27,731 bases of DNA from Firmicutes bacterium UBA6132 (GCA_002435835.1 DIVM01000321.1:1-27731), one strand, 5' to 3'. Numbered from the stretch's first letter, positions 1 through 8,662 are shown. Numbers and translations: made by a program. Notes: generated by a model not told the origin, from the letters alone.

Positions 1-481
1 CCTTTCTTTTGTTAGCACTTGCCTTTATATGTGTTCCATCTATGAAAACTGCACTTGTATCTACGAATCCTACTCGAATTGCCTCTTCTAAGATGTGTTT
101 AAATATCCTTTCAAATACATCTGTATCCTTAAATCTTCTTGTATAGTTTTTGCCAAACGTTGAAAAATGAGGTATCTTCTCATTTAAATCATACCCAATG
201 AACCATCTATACGCCATATTGACCTCTATTTCTTTTATTGTTTGTCTCATGCTTCTTATTCCAAACAAATATTGAATAAATACTATCTTAAACAACGAAA
301 CTGGATCTATTCCGGGTTTTCCCCACTCTATATCTGAATACATACCTTTAACTTCATCATAAATGAAACTGAAGTCTATACTTGCTTCAATTTGTCTTAA
401 TATATGGTCTTGTGGAACTAAATCTTCTATACTTATTACTTTTAATTGTTTTAATTCTTCTTTATTTCTTTTCACGTACAT
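1..481 (-). CDS. IS1182-family transposase, N-terminal part (cut by window edge)
   Basis: Reading leftward from the ATG at 481-479 gives about 160 uninterrupted codons beginning MYVKRNKEELKQLKVISIE. The region contains an InsH/DUF772-type N-terminal domain: a WGKPGIDPVSLFKIVFIQYL stretch followed by RSMRQTIKEIEVNMAYRWF. The start of the catalytic DDE domain follows, with the first-Asp motif FIDGTHIKASANK close to the window edge. Full family members are about 450-550 residues, so roughly two thirds lie outside. No frameshift or stop is visible in this part, so it may come from an intact element. Expected function is cut-and-paste transposition of the surrounding element. The family call rests on recognised N-terminal motifs, not on a search. 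Confidence 0.8.
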   Translation of the reverse strand, partial: MYVKRNKEELKQLKVISIEDLVPQDHILRQIEASIDFSFIYDEVKGMYSDIEWGKPGIDPVSLFKIVFIQYLFGIRSMRQTIKEIEVNMAYRWFIGYDLNEKIPHFSTFGKNYTRRFKDTDVFERIFKHILEEAIRVGFVDTSAVFIDGTHIKASANKRK

Positions 482-522
482 CGAACACACCTACACTATA
501 TACTAATATTTTACCACAAAAA

Positions 523-560
523 AACACATTAATCATTGACTTTTCAATAACTAATGTGTT
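523..560. repeat. Inverted repeat inside the IS end
   Basis: AACACATTA (523-531) pairs with TAATGTGTT (552-560). Inside the loop, ATTGA and TCAAT can pair again, giving a long interrupted hairpin upstream of the transposase start. Such hairpins near IS ends can damp read-through from neighbouring promoters; that role is inferred. Confidence 0.6.
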
Positions 561-612
561 AATTTTTCTTAATTTTTGATACTTGTTTTTCTGTATCTTT
601 GTCTACAGTCTG

Positions 613-640
613 AGCCCTGTTGTTTCAACAGGGCTTTGCT
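613..640 (+). terminator. Hairpin AGCCCTGTTG/CAACAGGGCT, terminator-like or IS terminus
   Basis: A perfect 10-bp stem (613-622 with 626-635) with a TTT loop is followed on the + strand by TTGCTTTTAT. As a terminator it would stop + strand transcripts. It sits where the IS should end, so it may be the terminal hairpin of the element instead. Confidence 0.55.
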
Positions 641-650
641 TTTATCATTA

Positions 651-2393
651 TTAAATTTCATTTTCTGAATGTATAAAATAAAACCATCCTCTACCTTTAT
701 ATTTTTCATCACTTAAAGTTTTAAGTTCTAAAATGCTTTTATTTAAATTTTGAGTATATTTATTTGCTTCAACAAGATATTTTTTATATTCATCTGTTAT
801 GGAAAACTGTTCTTCTTTTATTACATCATTATTAATTATTTTATTTATATAATTCAAGCTGTCTACTATACCAAAATTATCTATAATGCTGTAAGGCTTA
901 TTGTAAGTTTTATGTCTCCATTTCCCTGACTTTAAATCTATTACATAATCACTTAAAAATATATAACCGCAATTTGCAACAAATTCAACAGCATCCAATA
1001 TAAAATCAACTTCATTTTCATCCATAATATAATGTATGTTAAATCTCAAATACCCGGGTCTTATGGCAGATAAATCTTCTTGAATGAAATGTCTATATAT
1101 ACATGAACTTTCTTTACTAATGTCTAAAAGCTTGTGACCATAAGGAGCAGCACATGCACATCCAGCTCTTGTTTGAATACCAAACAAATCATTTAACAGC
1201 TTTGCTATGAATCTTGGGTGAAGAAATTTATCCTGATATTTAATCATAATTGAAAATATAGGTAGCCTTTCAATTTCTTTTGATGGTCCTAAAATTTCAA
1301 TGTTTTGATTTTTATTTAGTCTATCAAATACTTTCTTAGCATAATATTTTTCCTTTTTTTCTATATTATTAATTCCTATTAAATTTTTAAGTTCAAAAAC
1401 AAGGGCTGCTCTAAAAATTTGTATTATACCCGGAGTACCTGCCATTTCTCTTTCTTCAACATTACCTATATAATCATAACCATAGGGACTTACATATTTA
1501 ACAGTTCCTCCGCCTGATACAGTTGGTGGATTTGAATTATCATATAATTTTTTGTTAAAAACAAGTATGCCCGTTGATTGTGGACCTCCTAAAAATTTAT
1601 GTGGAGCTAAATATACAGCATCAAAATATTCATTTTCACTTTTGTTCATATTAATTTCAACATATGGTGCACAAGCTGCAAAATCAAAGCATGCTAAAGC
1701 GTTGTTTTCATGCAATATTTTTGCTACATCATATACAGGTGTAAGCACACCTGTAACGTTTGAGGTAGCAGAAATAGAACCCATCTTAAATCTATTTTTA
1801 TATTTATTCTGGGATACTTTATCTCTTAAATCAGTTAAATCAATAGTACCATCTTTAGTTAGATTTATTTCAACTACTTCAGCAATTCCTTCCTTCCATA
1901 TAAGGATGTTTGAATGATGTTCATAAGGTCCAATAAATACCACCGGAACATTTTGTAAATTTTCTTCAGATTCGCTTATAATTTCATCCAAATCTTTATT
2001 TATGCTTTTATAATGCTTTATTATATTGTTAATCCTAATTTTTGTTGCAGGTGAAATATATACGCCTATTATTTTTGAAAAACACTCTATAGCTCCTGTA
2101 GCTCCATTTCCTGCAGGTATAATAAAACAATTTTCTTCTGCATTTAATTGTTTTTTTATGAATTTTTCAGCTTTATATAAAATATTAGTCATGACTTCCC
2201 CAGTCATGTCGTCTTCAGTATGTGTATTTGCATAATATATTTGAATGTTAAGCAAATATTTTTCTATAAAATTAAGTGCTTTTCCTGACGCAGTAAAATC
2301 TGCATATGTCAACTTTCTTTCACCGTATGGTGTTTCGAACTTATACTCTTTTCCAATTAACTCATTACGCAAAGTTTCAAATGAAATATTCAT
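651..2393 (-). CDS. Class-V aminotransferase / cysteine-desulfurase-like PLP enzyme
   Basis: A 580-residue fold-type I PLP enzyme. Visible motifs are the cofactor-stacking His region YEHHSN (158-162), the PLP-pocket Asp in CFDFAACAP (Asp237), and the Schiff-base lysine in APHKFLGG (Lys266). A C-terminal cysteine motif TRAGCACAAPYGH (Cys412, Cys414) sits where cysteine desulfurases and selenocysteine lyases carry their catalytic Cys loop. It is about 170 residues longer than ordinary SufS/NifS; residues after about 480 form an extra C-terminal domain I do not recognise. AAGGAAA precedes the ATG. The divergent neighbour is a NifX-like Fe-S protein gene, which loosely suits sulfur or cluster metabolism. 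The exact substrate (cysteine, selenocysteine, or an amino donor) cannot be assigned. The gene ends next to an IS element. Confidence 0.8.
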   Translation of the reverse strand: MNISFETLRNELIGKEYKFETPYGERKLTYADFTASGKALNFIEKYLLNIQIYYANTHTEDDMTGEVMTNILYKAEKFIKKQLNAEENCFIIPAGNGATGAIECFSKIIGVYISPATKIRINNIIKHYKSINKDLDEIISESEENLQNVPVVFIGPYEHHSNILIWKEGIAEVVEINLTKDGTIDLTDLRDKVSQNKYKNRFKMGSISATSNVTGVLTPVYDVAKILHENNALACFDFAACAPYVEINMNKSENEYFDAVYLAPHKFLGGPQSTGILVFNKKLYDNSNPPTVSGGGTVKYVSPYGYDYIGNVEEREMAGTPGIIQIFRAALVFELKNLIGINNIEKKEKYYAKKVFDRLNKNQNIEILGPSKEIERLPIFSIMIKYQDKFLHPRFIAKLLNDLFGIQTRAGCACAAPYGHKLLDISKESSCIYRHFIQEDLSAIRPGYLRFNIHYIMDENEVDFILDAVEFVANCGYIFLSDYVIDLKSGKWRHKTYNKPYSIIDNFGIVDSLNYINKIINNDVIKEEQFSITDEYKKYLVEANKYTQNLNKSILELKTLSDEKYKGRGWFYFIHSENEI

Positions 2394-2674
2394 AAGCAGT
2401 TTCCTTTCTATTTTATATTACATAGTTAGAATTTGCTTAGTTTAAAATTATATACACTTGGATTTACAAAAAACGTATAAAGTTATCAGTATGGACTAAA
2501 ATATTTAACAAAAAAATCAAGCATACGCTTGACTTATTTTAGTGTTTATTTAGTTTCACTTTCCTTATTATTTATAAATTCATTAAAATGTTATTTATAT
2601 AATGTATAATTAATAATAAATGTCGTATGTTATTTATTGTATAAAAATAATTTCAAATTAATGGAGGAAAAATC
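2394..2674. other. Divergent intergenic region with a hairpin
   Basis: An AT-rich gap between divergent genes. TCAAGC (2517-2522) pairs with GCTTGA (2527-2532). A run of seven A residues at 2510-2516 gives a T-run after the hairpin on the minus strand, so it looks like a minus-strand terminator lying upstream of a minus-strand gene. Its purpose is unclear: a leader attenuator or the relic of a lost gene. No clear promoter could be fixed. Confidence 0.4.
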
Positions 2675-3032
2675 ATGAAAATTGCATTACCAACTCGTCA
2701 AAATGTTATTGATGATCACTTTGGTCACTGTGAATATTATACTTTATTCACTATTAACGATAATAAAGAAATCAGCACAAGAAACTCTTGAATCCCCTAC
2801 TGGATGCGGATGCAAATCAAACATAGCACAAACATTAAAAGAAATGAATGTAAAAGTTATGCTTGCAGGCAATATGGGAGAAGGTGCTGTTAATGTATTA
2901 AATAGCGCTGGAATAAAAGTTTTACGCGGATGTTCAGGTGATGTTAAAAATGTAGTACTTAAATATCTTGATGGATCTTTAGTTGACTCAGGTGATTCAT
3001 GCCATGAACATGAGCATGGATGTCATAATTAA
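2675..3032 (+). pseudogene. NifX/NifB-family Fe-Mo-cluster-binding protein, frameshifted
   Basis: GGAGG at 2663-2667 precedes the ATG at 2675. The first frame reads MKIALPTRQNVIDDHFGHCE, typical of the dinitrogenase iron-molybdenum cofactor protein family, then stops at TGA 2789-2791 after 38 codons. The +1 frame carries the expected continuation (ETLESPTGCGCKSN onward) to the stop at 3030-3032, including the conserved GCSGDV region and a His/Cys-rich tail HEHEHGCHN. Deleting one base near 2774-2787 restores a normal protein of about 119 residues. Such proteins bind Fe-S or metal clusters and are often encoded near Mrp/NifH-like ATPases; none is seen here. It is either a recent pseudogene or a base error in the sequence. 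Confidence 0.8.
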
Positions 3033-3048
3033 TAAGAATATATTTACA

Positions 3049-3085
3049 AAAGCCTCCAAACAAAAAGTTTGAAGGCTTTATTATT
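3049..3085. terminator. Terminator between convergent nifX-like gene and glmE
   Basis: AAAGCCTCCAAAC (3049-3061) pairs with GTTTGAAGGCTTT (3067-3079) with one mismatch and an AAAAA loop, followed by TTATTATTAT on the + strand. It lies between convergent genes and could serve both strands, though the U-rich tail favours +. Confidence 0.75.
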
Positions 3086-3086
3086 A

Positions 3087-4535
3087 TCATGGTCTACCGA
3101 TTAATTTACCTTTACTTACCGCGTAAATATCATCAACTGTCATATTAAAACTAATTTCTCTTTTTTCAAATCTTGCTCTTTCTTCTAATCTTTCTTTATT
3201 AAAATCAAGAATTTCTTTTGTAAATGGAATGTTTCCAGTTGTTAAATATCTCACTGCTCCATTATTGTCCCTTGCAGGCATCATTTTGCCAGAGTTATAT
3301 TTAGATGGGGCAAATGGAACATCTATTATACCAGCTTCAAAACCTTTTACAGTTCCTACAGCAAAATCACCTAACCCTATTTCAAATATTTTATCCATCA
3401 TGCATTTAGTTTCAGCTTTTATGATATTTATTTCAAGTTGAAGCTCTTTACTTGTTGGCATTCTTTGTCCAGCAAGCAAATTAAGTACCATTTTAGTAGC
3501 TCTTATTCCTTGTGCATTTGCTTCTTTTGTAGGAATTCCTATGGCTTCATGTGGAGTTTTTACAATTACTTTAGTTGCTCCTGCTAAAGCTGCAGTTGTT
3601 GCTCCTAATGAAATAACACCAAATGCTTTTGCTTCATCTTCAGGGAATCCTCCCATCCACTCATGGAATACTGTAGTAACTAATACATCATCATAGCCGA
3701 ATTTTCTTAAATATTCTTCTGTTTGTTCTTCTAAAGATCTTACTGCTGCTACATCTTGAATTAAGTTTCCACATTGACCGTAACCAACTGTAATATTTTT
3801 TACTCCTTGTTCTGCTGCCAACAATGCTTCTATAATCATTACTGCATTTGAAGTTGACGGTGGTACTAATGTTCCTGTTAAAGCACCAAATGGTTCTCTA
3901 TTTATCTCTATTCCTTGTTCTTCATAAAATCCAACCAACCTATCACAATACTGCCAATCAGCAATTGATTTTTCTATGGAAACATTTTTAGCATATGGAA
4001 TGTTATAACTAATTCCTCCGCCTTCATTTGAAGTCCATCCTGCTGCATGGATTATTTCTGATAAAAGCCTTGAATCAGGAGTACCATGTCTTGCTTGAAC
4101 AGGTTTATCTACATTTTCTATTATTTCTTTACAACCCTTAACGCCGTAGTTAACAGCTGGAAATCCATTTAGCAGCGATCTGTTTGCATTTATGGATTCA
4201 TCAATTCCAACTTGACATTCAGCATACCTATTTTGTCTTGTGTACGAATCAATAGTTGTAGGTAATAAATCAGCTCCGCCTTCTTTAGATAAAAAATTTA
4301 ATAGTTCAATTTGTTTATCTATTAGTGCAACCCCTGCTCTTGGCTGTGCTAGCGTTATTTTTTCTAATTTTGCTTTTCTTAATATTTTTGCAAAATTTTT
4401 CTTTTTAGGTACTTTGTTTAAATAATCAACAGCTTCCTGTAAATTTACATCCTTACCCGTAGGCCAACCATTTAAGATTTCATTACGTATTTTAAAGAAC
4501 TCTTCTTCTGAGAGTCTTTTGTTTTTCAAAATCAT
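3087..4535 (-). CDS. glmE: Glutamate mutase (methylaspartate mutase) epsilon subunit
   Basis: GlmE is the catalytic TIM-barrel subunit of coenzyme-B12-dependent glutamate mutase (EC 5.4.99.1), which interconverts L-glutamate and L-threo-3-methylaspartate. The start used is the ATG of [13 protein letters not shown], 8 bases after AGGAG; an in-frame GTG three codons upstream abuts that Shine-Dalgarno and is unlikely. This gives 482 residues, close to the 483 of Clostridium cochlearium GlmE. With this numbering the substrate- and radical-handling residues known from that enzyme all fall in place: Arg66, Arg100, Arg149, Glu171, Tyr181 and Lys326. The enzyme should therefore be active. It is the last gene of a glmS-glmL-glmE operon, starting 11 bases after the glmL stop. 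No methylaspartate ammonia-lyase gene follows, unlike the usual glutamate-fermentation cluster. Confidence 0.96.
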   Translation of the reverse strand: MILKNKRLSEEEFFKIRNEILNGWPTGKDVNLQEAVDYLNKVPKKKNFAKILRKAKLEKITLAQPRAGVALIDKQIELLNFLSKEGGADLLPTTIDSYTRQNRYAECQVGIDESINANRSLLNGFPAVNYGVKGCKEIIENVDKPVQARHGTPDSRLLSEIIHAAGWTSNEGGGISYNIPYAKNVSIEKSIADWQYCDRLVGFYEEQGIEINREPFGALTGTLVPPSTSNAVMIIEALLAAEQGVKNITVGYGQCGNLIQDVAAVRSLEEQTEEYLRKFGYDDVLVTTVFHEWMGGFPEDEAKAFGVISLGATTAALAGATKVIVKTPHEAIGIPTKEANAQGIRATKMVLNLLAGQRMPTSKELQLEINIIKAETKCMMDKIFEIGLGDFAVGTVKGFEAGIIDVPFAPSKYNSGKMMPARDNNGAVRYLTTGNIPFTKEILDFNKERLEERARFEKREISFNMTVDDIYAVSKGKLIGRP

Positions 4536-4546
4536 TACTACCACTC

Positions 4547-5929
4547 CTAAATTTTCACTATATATTTTTTTAACATTCTAACTGCCATATTTTCATTATC
4601 CATGGCTAATAATCCCATGGCTGAAAGTATATAATTTTTATCCAATAAATAACTTGGATTTTTTGGCTTTAATAATGTAGGATCATCCATTGAAAACAGA
4701 GAAGCTTCCAAAATTTTTTTTGGATTTTCACTATTAACTATTACACCGCCCGTTCCAATTATATAAGGCAATGTCATTAAATCCTTACCTTCTTGTGAAA
4801 ATACTTGCCCCATAGGTGTATAAACAGTTTGAATTTTTCCAACATGTCTATTCATAGATAAATCCACACATATTTTAGCCATAGCTTCATCAAAATCTAT
4901 ATCTAATTTATCTTCAGAAACATAGCTTGTATTATTATTTCTTTTGATAAATTCATCTTCAACACTAAAATCATAATTTTTTAAGTATTTTTTAATTGTT
5001 TTTTTGTTAGTAACTTCAAATAAAGATAATGCCGAATATCTCATTCCTAAATCCGCTTCAACAGTTCTTTTTGAATATGGTTCTTCTAAACCACTTAAAA
5101 CTACTCCAGGTTGTGATGGAAAACCATCTAAAATTGAATGAACATCTGTTGTTGCACCACCGATATCTATAACTGCTAAATCACCAATACCCTGTTCATC
5201 TTCAGTTCCTATGGATAATATTTCTGCAGCTTTTAAAACCGCTGCGGGTGTTGGCATTAGAATTCCTGAAATGAATTTTTCTACATTTTCCATTCCTTTA
5301 GCTTCTATTATCTTTTTTATAAATATATTTCTTATTTTTTCTCTTACAGGTTCTACATTAATTTGATTTAATTTAGGCATTACATTTTCAGTAATATAGT
5401 ATTCCTGTTTTTCATTAAATAAATTTTTAATTTCATCAACACAGCTTTTGTTACCAGCAACTACAATAGGAATTTTTAAATTTGATTTTGAAATTAAATG
5501 AGCATTATGAATAATACATTTTGTATCTCCCCCATCAGTTCCGCCTGCTAACAATATCATATCAGCATTAAATTGTTCAATTTCGTTTATTTCATCTTGA
5601 TTCAAATTAAAACTATAAGTTTTTATAACTCTTGCTCCTGCTCCAAGAGCAGCCCTTTTAGCAGCTTCAGCTGTTAGTTCCGGCACTAATCCAATTGCAA
5701 TTATTTTTAACCCACCTGCTGCTGAAGAACATGCAAGTCTTTTTACTATGTTATAATTTTTATTAGTTTTTTGATTTAGCTTTTCCAATGCCACTTTGTA
5801 TCCTAATGTTATATCAGATCCCACAGTTGTAGATGATTTCTCGGTGGCAATTATTTCTTCATTTTCCGCATCCACAAGTGTAAGTTTTGTAAATGTACTG
5901 CCAAAATCTACTAATAAGTATGCATCCAT
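4547..5929 (-). CDS. glmL: GlmL/MutL, glutamate mutase reactivating ATPase
   Basis: A 460-residue member of the ASKHA (actin/Hsp70-like) ATPase fold. The N-terminal phosphate-1 loop is [13 protein letters not shown] (about residues 8-20), and a central phosphate-2-type motif reads [13 protein letters not shown]. MutL/GlmL proteins sit between the two mutase subunit genes in clostridia. They are thought to exchange damaged cobalamin for fresh coenzyme B12, like diol dehydratase reactivases. The ATG follows GGAAGAG by about 7 bases. The stop overlaps the region supplying the glmE ribosome binding site, so translation is probably coupled. Length and gene order match the family. Confidence 0.93.
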   Translation of the reverse strand: MDAYLLVDFGSTFTKLTLVDAENEEIIATEKSSTTVGSDITLGYKVALEKLNQKTNKNYNIVKRLACSSAAGGLKIIAIGLVPELTAEAAKRAALGAGARVIKTYSFNLNQDEINEIEQFNADMILLAGGTDGGDTKCIIHNAHLISKSNLKIPIVVAGNKSCVDEIKNLFNEKQEYYITENVMPKLNQINVEPVREKIRNIFIKKIIEAKGMENVEKFISGILMPTPAAVLKAAEILSIGTEDEQGIGDLAVIDIGGATTDVHSILDGFPSQPGVVLSGLEEPYSKRTVEADLGMRYSALSLFEVTNKKTIKKYLKNYDFSVEDEFIKRNNNTSYVSEDKLDIDFDEAMAKICVDLSMNRHVGKIQTVYTPMGQVFSQEGKDLMTLPYIIGTGGVIVNSENPKKILEASLFSMDDPTLLKPKNPSYLLDKNYILSAMGLLAMDNENMAVRMLKKYIVKI

Positions 5930-5968
5930 AATATCACTCTTCCAAAATTATTTATGTAATAATTTAAA

Positions 5969-6400
5969 TTATATAGCCAAATTGTATGACTGTTTATATA
6001 AATCTTCTTTTAAATCATTAATTGCTGTATCTGTAGATGTTGATGGTGGATAAACTCTGTCAAACCCCATTTGTATAAATCTTTTGTATACATCGCTCCA
6101 ATTTTGCTTCCCTACAACAATGTTGCCCCCAACATATAATAATATATCTTTTAACCCCGCTTCTTCACACTTTTCTCTTAATCCCCTGCAGTCAATTTCT
6201 CCATGACCGTATAATGATGACACCATAATAACATCTGCATTTGTTTCAATAGCAGCGTTTATAAAATGCTCTTGAGGTGATAAAACACCTATGTTTACTA
6301 CATTAAATCCTGCTTCTGTTAAAACATGATCTAATATTTTATTACCAACAGCATGACAATCTGAACCTATAACACCTAAAACTATAGTCTTTTTATCCAC
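5969..6400 (-). CDS. glmS: Glutamate mutase sigma (B12-binding) subunit
   Basis: A 143-residue cobalamin-binding Rossmann-like protein. The signature D-x-H-x-x-G is DCHAVG, with His16 as the lower axial cobalt ligand, at the same position as in the C. cochlearium protein. Further B12-fold motifs are SSLYGHGE (about 81-88) and [10 protein letters not shown]. It pairs with GlmE to hold the coenzyme at the subunit interface. The start is GTG, 6 bases after a strong AGGAGG. It is the first gene of the operon and lies about 60 bases after a T-box terminator, so expression of the whole mutase should depend on T-box read-through. The symbol clashes with glucosamine-6-phosphate synthase glmS; mutS/mamA are synonyms. 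Confidence 0.96.
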   Translation of the reverse strand: MDKKTIVLGVIGSDCHAVGNKILDHVLTEAGFNVVNIGVLSPQEHFINAAIETNADVIMVSSLYGHGEIDCRGLREKCEEAGLKDILLYVGGNIVVGKQNWSDVYKRFIQMGFDRVYPPSTSTDTAINDLKEDLYKQSYNLAI

Positions 6401-6461
6401 TTTATGCCTCCTAATAGAAATTATATTTTATAAATTTATAAGGTAATTTATATTTTAAAAT

Positions 6462-6749
6462 AAAAAAAACCCCTCATCTCTACATACATTACGCATATAT
6501 GTAGGGACGAAAGGTCTTCGTGGTACCACCCTATTTTGCGATGTTAAACATCGCCTCGGTCAAGTCGAAAAATAATATTTTTGAACTCTATCCTTTTAAC
6601 GCAGGATTACGTCCTTGCCTACTTTAATGTTCGGCTTGGAAGCTCAGGAGTGATCATTATATCTATTAACGCCGATTTTCACCAAACATCAGCTCTCTGA
6701 AGTTAACTAAAAGATATTTTTGTCTCCGTCTTTGCTATTGATTCATTTG
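6462..6749 (-). promoter_or_regulatory. T-box leader, probable isoleucine specificity, controlling glmSLE
   Basis: All T-box landmarks are present on the minus strand. Stem I closes with GGAG/CTCC and then ATATCT/AGATAT around the specifier loop. Its arm carries AGAGAG and the distal-loop motif TTGGTGAAAAT, and CTCCTGAGCTTCC ends it. The 3' side of the specifier loop reads AATGATCA. The triplet followed by the expected A is ATC (6654-6652), an isoleucine codon. The T-box bulge AGGGTGGTACCACG (6532-6519) contains TGGT, matching tRNA-Ile with discriminator A; an Asp reading (GAT) would need TGGC and would be followed by C. A terminator follows: CCTTTCGTC (6514-6506) pairs with GATGAGGGG, CTACATA pairs with TATGTAG, and eight T residues end it. 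Uncharged tRNA should permit read-through into glmS. Confidence 0.93.
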
Positions 6750-6754
6750 TTTTT

Positions 6755-6783
6755 ATTATACACACAAGGTACTTCGTTGTCAA
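6755..6783 (-). promoter_or_regulatory. Sigma-A promoter of the T-box/glm transcript
   Basis: TTGACA (6783-6778) and TATAAT (6760-6755) on the minus strand are separated by exactly 17 bases, a perfect consensus promoter. The predicted start falls just upstream of T-box Stem I. A strong constitutive promoter plus T-box attenuation fits control mainly by tRNA charging. Confidence 0.9.
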
Positions 6784-6923
6784 TACAAATTTATAAATTA
6801 TTTTCCATACACTTGAGTTACTGTATGTGTTACAGGCATTTTATACTCAAATGTATGTTAAACGAAACACACAAACTTAAGTCCTTATAAAATATTTTAA
6901 AAAACATTTTTTTATTTTTATAT
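6784..6923. other. Non-coding gap upstream of the glm promoter
   Basis: An AT-rich stretch between the spoIIE-like gene terminator and the glm promoter. No further structured element was recognised. Confidence 0.5.
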
Positions 6924-6952
6924 TAAAAAAATCCCCCTATTTTTTAGGAGAA
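6924..6952 (-). terminator. Terminator of the MASE3-SpoIIE gene
   Basis: On the minus strand TTCTCCTA pairs with TAGGGGGA through two G-U pairs and is followed by at least seven T residues. It lies about 15 bases after the stop codon at 6968. Confidence 0.8.
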
Positions 6953-6967
6953 TTTCAATTATTATAT

Positions 6968-8662
6968 TTAATGTACATCCATAATTAAAAACGTCACATC
7001 ATCCGTAAGTTTATTGTCTTTTTCAATATATTTTTGTATATTCTTATTTAAAGTAGAAGTAATCTCTGATGCAGTTAAAAAGTGATTATTTTTTAAGAAA
7101 TCTTTTAAATTTTGCTGATTAAAAAATTCATCTTGTAAATTTTTATCTTCAACAAGTCCATCAGTATAAAACAAAATTTTATCTCCTGTTTGTAACTGAA
7201 TTGTTTCATTCTCATAAAAAGGCATGAACACATCTCCGAATTTGCAAATTGGAAATCCACTCAAATTCATGTCCAATATTTCACCAGATTTTTTTATAAT
7301 TATAGGCTTAACATTGATTCCTCCCGATGCATATGTAAAACACTTACTTTTTGTGTTATAAATTCCATAGAGCATAACTATATATGTTTCAACTTTAAAA
7401 TTGGTTTTATTAAACGTTTTATAAAGGCTTTTTAAAACATATCCAGGTGAAATTATTTCAATATCACCATGATACTCTTCATCTTCTTGTTTTATTGGTT
7501 TAATATTCTGATTTGCAAACATAGTAAGCATTGCAGCTGAAACTCCGTGACCAGAAACATCTCCTATGTATATTGCAATATTATTCTCATCCAATTTCAT
7601 TATATTATAAAAGTCACCGCTAAGGCGTTCTGCTGGAAAATATCCTGCATTAAAGGACACTAAACTATCTTGTGGTATATAAGCCGGTAGAAGTAAAGAC
7701 TGCATTTCTCTTGCATACTCTATGTCCATCATAAGTATTCCATTCATTTCTTCAAGTTCTTTTGTCCTTTGCTTGACAAGTGCATTTAGGTTTTCAGAAT
7801 ATTCCTTTAATTCATTTTTAGTTCTATTCATTTCGCGATATGGAATAATAACATTATCTGCATATATTGCTTTAAATAATATAAAATAAGCAATAATTTT
7901 ATAAATGTGACCAATGTAATTGTAAGCATCATATACGCTTCCATAACTTATAAATGCAAATTCACTTAAAATTGAAAACAAAAGAGCTAACATACAAAGA
8001 TAATCTTGCCTTAAATTATTTTCCTGATAACTAATTGAATATCTTACAAATGTAATAATCATTAATATAATAATCAAATATTCCATTAAAACTTTTTCAT
8101 TAGTAAGACCTTGTCCATCTATGAACATTGGTGGAAAAATGTTTGGATAATATGTTACAATTAAAAGTAAAACTATAACAAGAACCGATGTTGGAAAAAC
8201 AAAATAATATCTATTTATATTACTTTTTGTTTTCCTTGAAATAAATGTGCCAGCTAAAAAAACTATGCTGCCAATTGCTCTTGATAAAATCCAGAAAGTT
8301 GTTGCCCTATTAGCACAAGTATTAGGAATAAAAAAATCAGCCATACCTTTAAAGCTTAAAGTATGAAATGTATCTAAAGCACCCATCAATAAAAATGCAC
8401 AGCCAATTACAATCATCCTTAACTTTTTTGATTCTTCATAAATATAATATGTAACAATAAATATTGAAAGCGATGCTAATATACTTGCTAATTCAAATAA
8501 ATTATGCCAAGTTAAATATGTTGCAACAGACATAATTTCTGTAAAAAAGTTATTATAATATGCTGAAAAAACAAATAGAATTATAGAAAATATAAATGTA
8601 ATGATGATTTTATCAACCCTTTTAATGCTGTTAGGTATTTTTATTTTTTCTTTAGCAATCAT
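6968..8662 (-). CDS. Membrane sensor (MASE3-like) with SpoIIE/PP2C serine phosphatase domain
   Basis: A 564-residue protein. Residues about 15-270 hold roughly eight hydrophobic helices with a DTFHTLSFKGM segment (about 97-107) and an NRATTFWILSRAIGS stretch, as in MASE3 integral membrane sensory domains. A short coiled coil follows (about 280-315, ALVKQRTKELEEM). The PP2C/SpoIIE phosphatase domain covers about 320-564. Metal-binding motifs are visible: LSGDFYN, GDVSGHG, FYTDGLVE and TDDVTFLIMD. Such proteins dephosphorylate anti-anti-sigma (STAS) partners in partner-switching pathways in response to a membrane signal. No anti-sigma or STAS gene is adjacent, so the target is elsewhere. AAGGGGA precedes the ATG. 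The gene is monocistronic or trails the thioesterase gene. Confidence 0.85.
   Translation of the reverse strand: MIAKEKIKIPNSIKRVDKIIITFIFSIILFVFSAYYNNFFTEIMSVATYLTWHNLFELASILASLSIFIVTYYIYEESKKLRMIVIGCAFLLMGALDTFHTLSFKGMADFFIPNTCANRATTFWILSRAIGSIVFLAGTFISRKTKSNINRYYFVFPTSVLVIVLLLIVTYYPNIFPPMFIDGQGLTNEKVLMEYLIIILMIITFVRYSISYQENNLRQDYLCMLALLFSILSEFAFISYGSVYDAYNYIGHIYKIIAYFILFKAIYADNVIIPYREMNRTKNELKEYSENLNALVKQRTKELEEMNGILMMDIEYAREMQSLLLPAYIPQDSLVSFNAGYFPAERLSGDFYNIMKLDENNIAIYIGDVSGHGVSAAMLTMFANQNIKPIKQEDEEYHGDIEIISPGYVLKSLYKTFNKTNFKVETYIVMLYGIYNTKSKCFTYASGGINVKPIIIKKSGEILDMNLSGFPICKFGDVFMPFYENETIQLQTGDKILFYTDGLVEDKNLQDEFFNQQNLKDFLKNNHFLTASEITSTLNKNIQKYIEKDNKLTDDVTFLIMDVH

Larger units (their letters stand above)
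1..640 (-). mobile_element. Left-truncated insertion sequence, IS1182-like
   Basis: The segment holds the 5' part of a transposase gene reading off the left edge, then about 150 bases without a gene but with two strong hairpins (523-560 and 613-635). The outer boundary is inferred: the hairpin at 613-635 lies only 15 bases from the stop of the next gene, so the element probably ends at or near it. The left end is outside the window, so target duplications cannot be checked. Confidence 0.6.

Noticed and set aside
1552..2445. Plus-strand open frames inside the PLP enzyme gene and similar antisense frames elsewhere (for example 9264-9659, 15471-15770, 24781-25251)
   Set aside because: They lie antisense to well-supported genes, lack ribosome binding sites and show no family motifs. 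They are composition shadows.
2789..2791. Programmed +1 frameshift at TCT-TGA in the NifX-like gene
   Set aside because: It lacks the CUU-UGA-C context and an internal Shine-Dalgarno as in prfB, and the family is not known to use recoding. A mutation or base error is simpler.
6462..6749. T-box as an aspartate-specific element (GAT within the specifier loop)
   Set aside because: GAT is followed by C rather than a purine, and the acceptor bulge is TGGT; tRNA-Asp would need TGGC.
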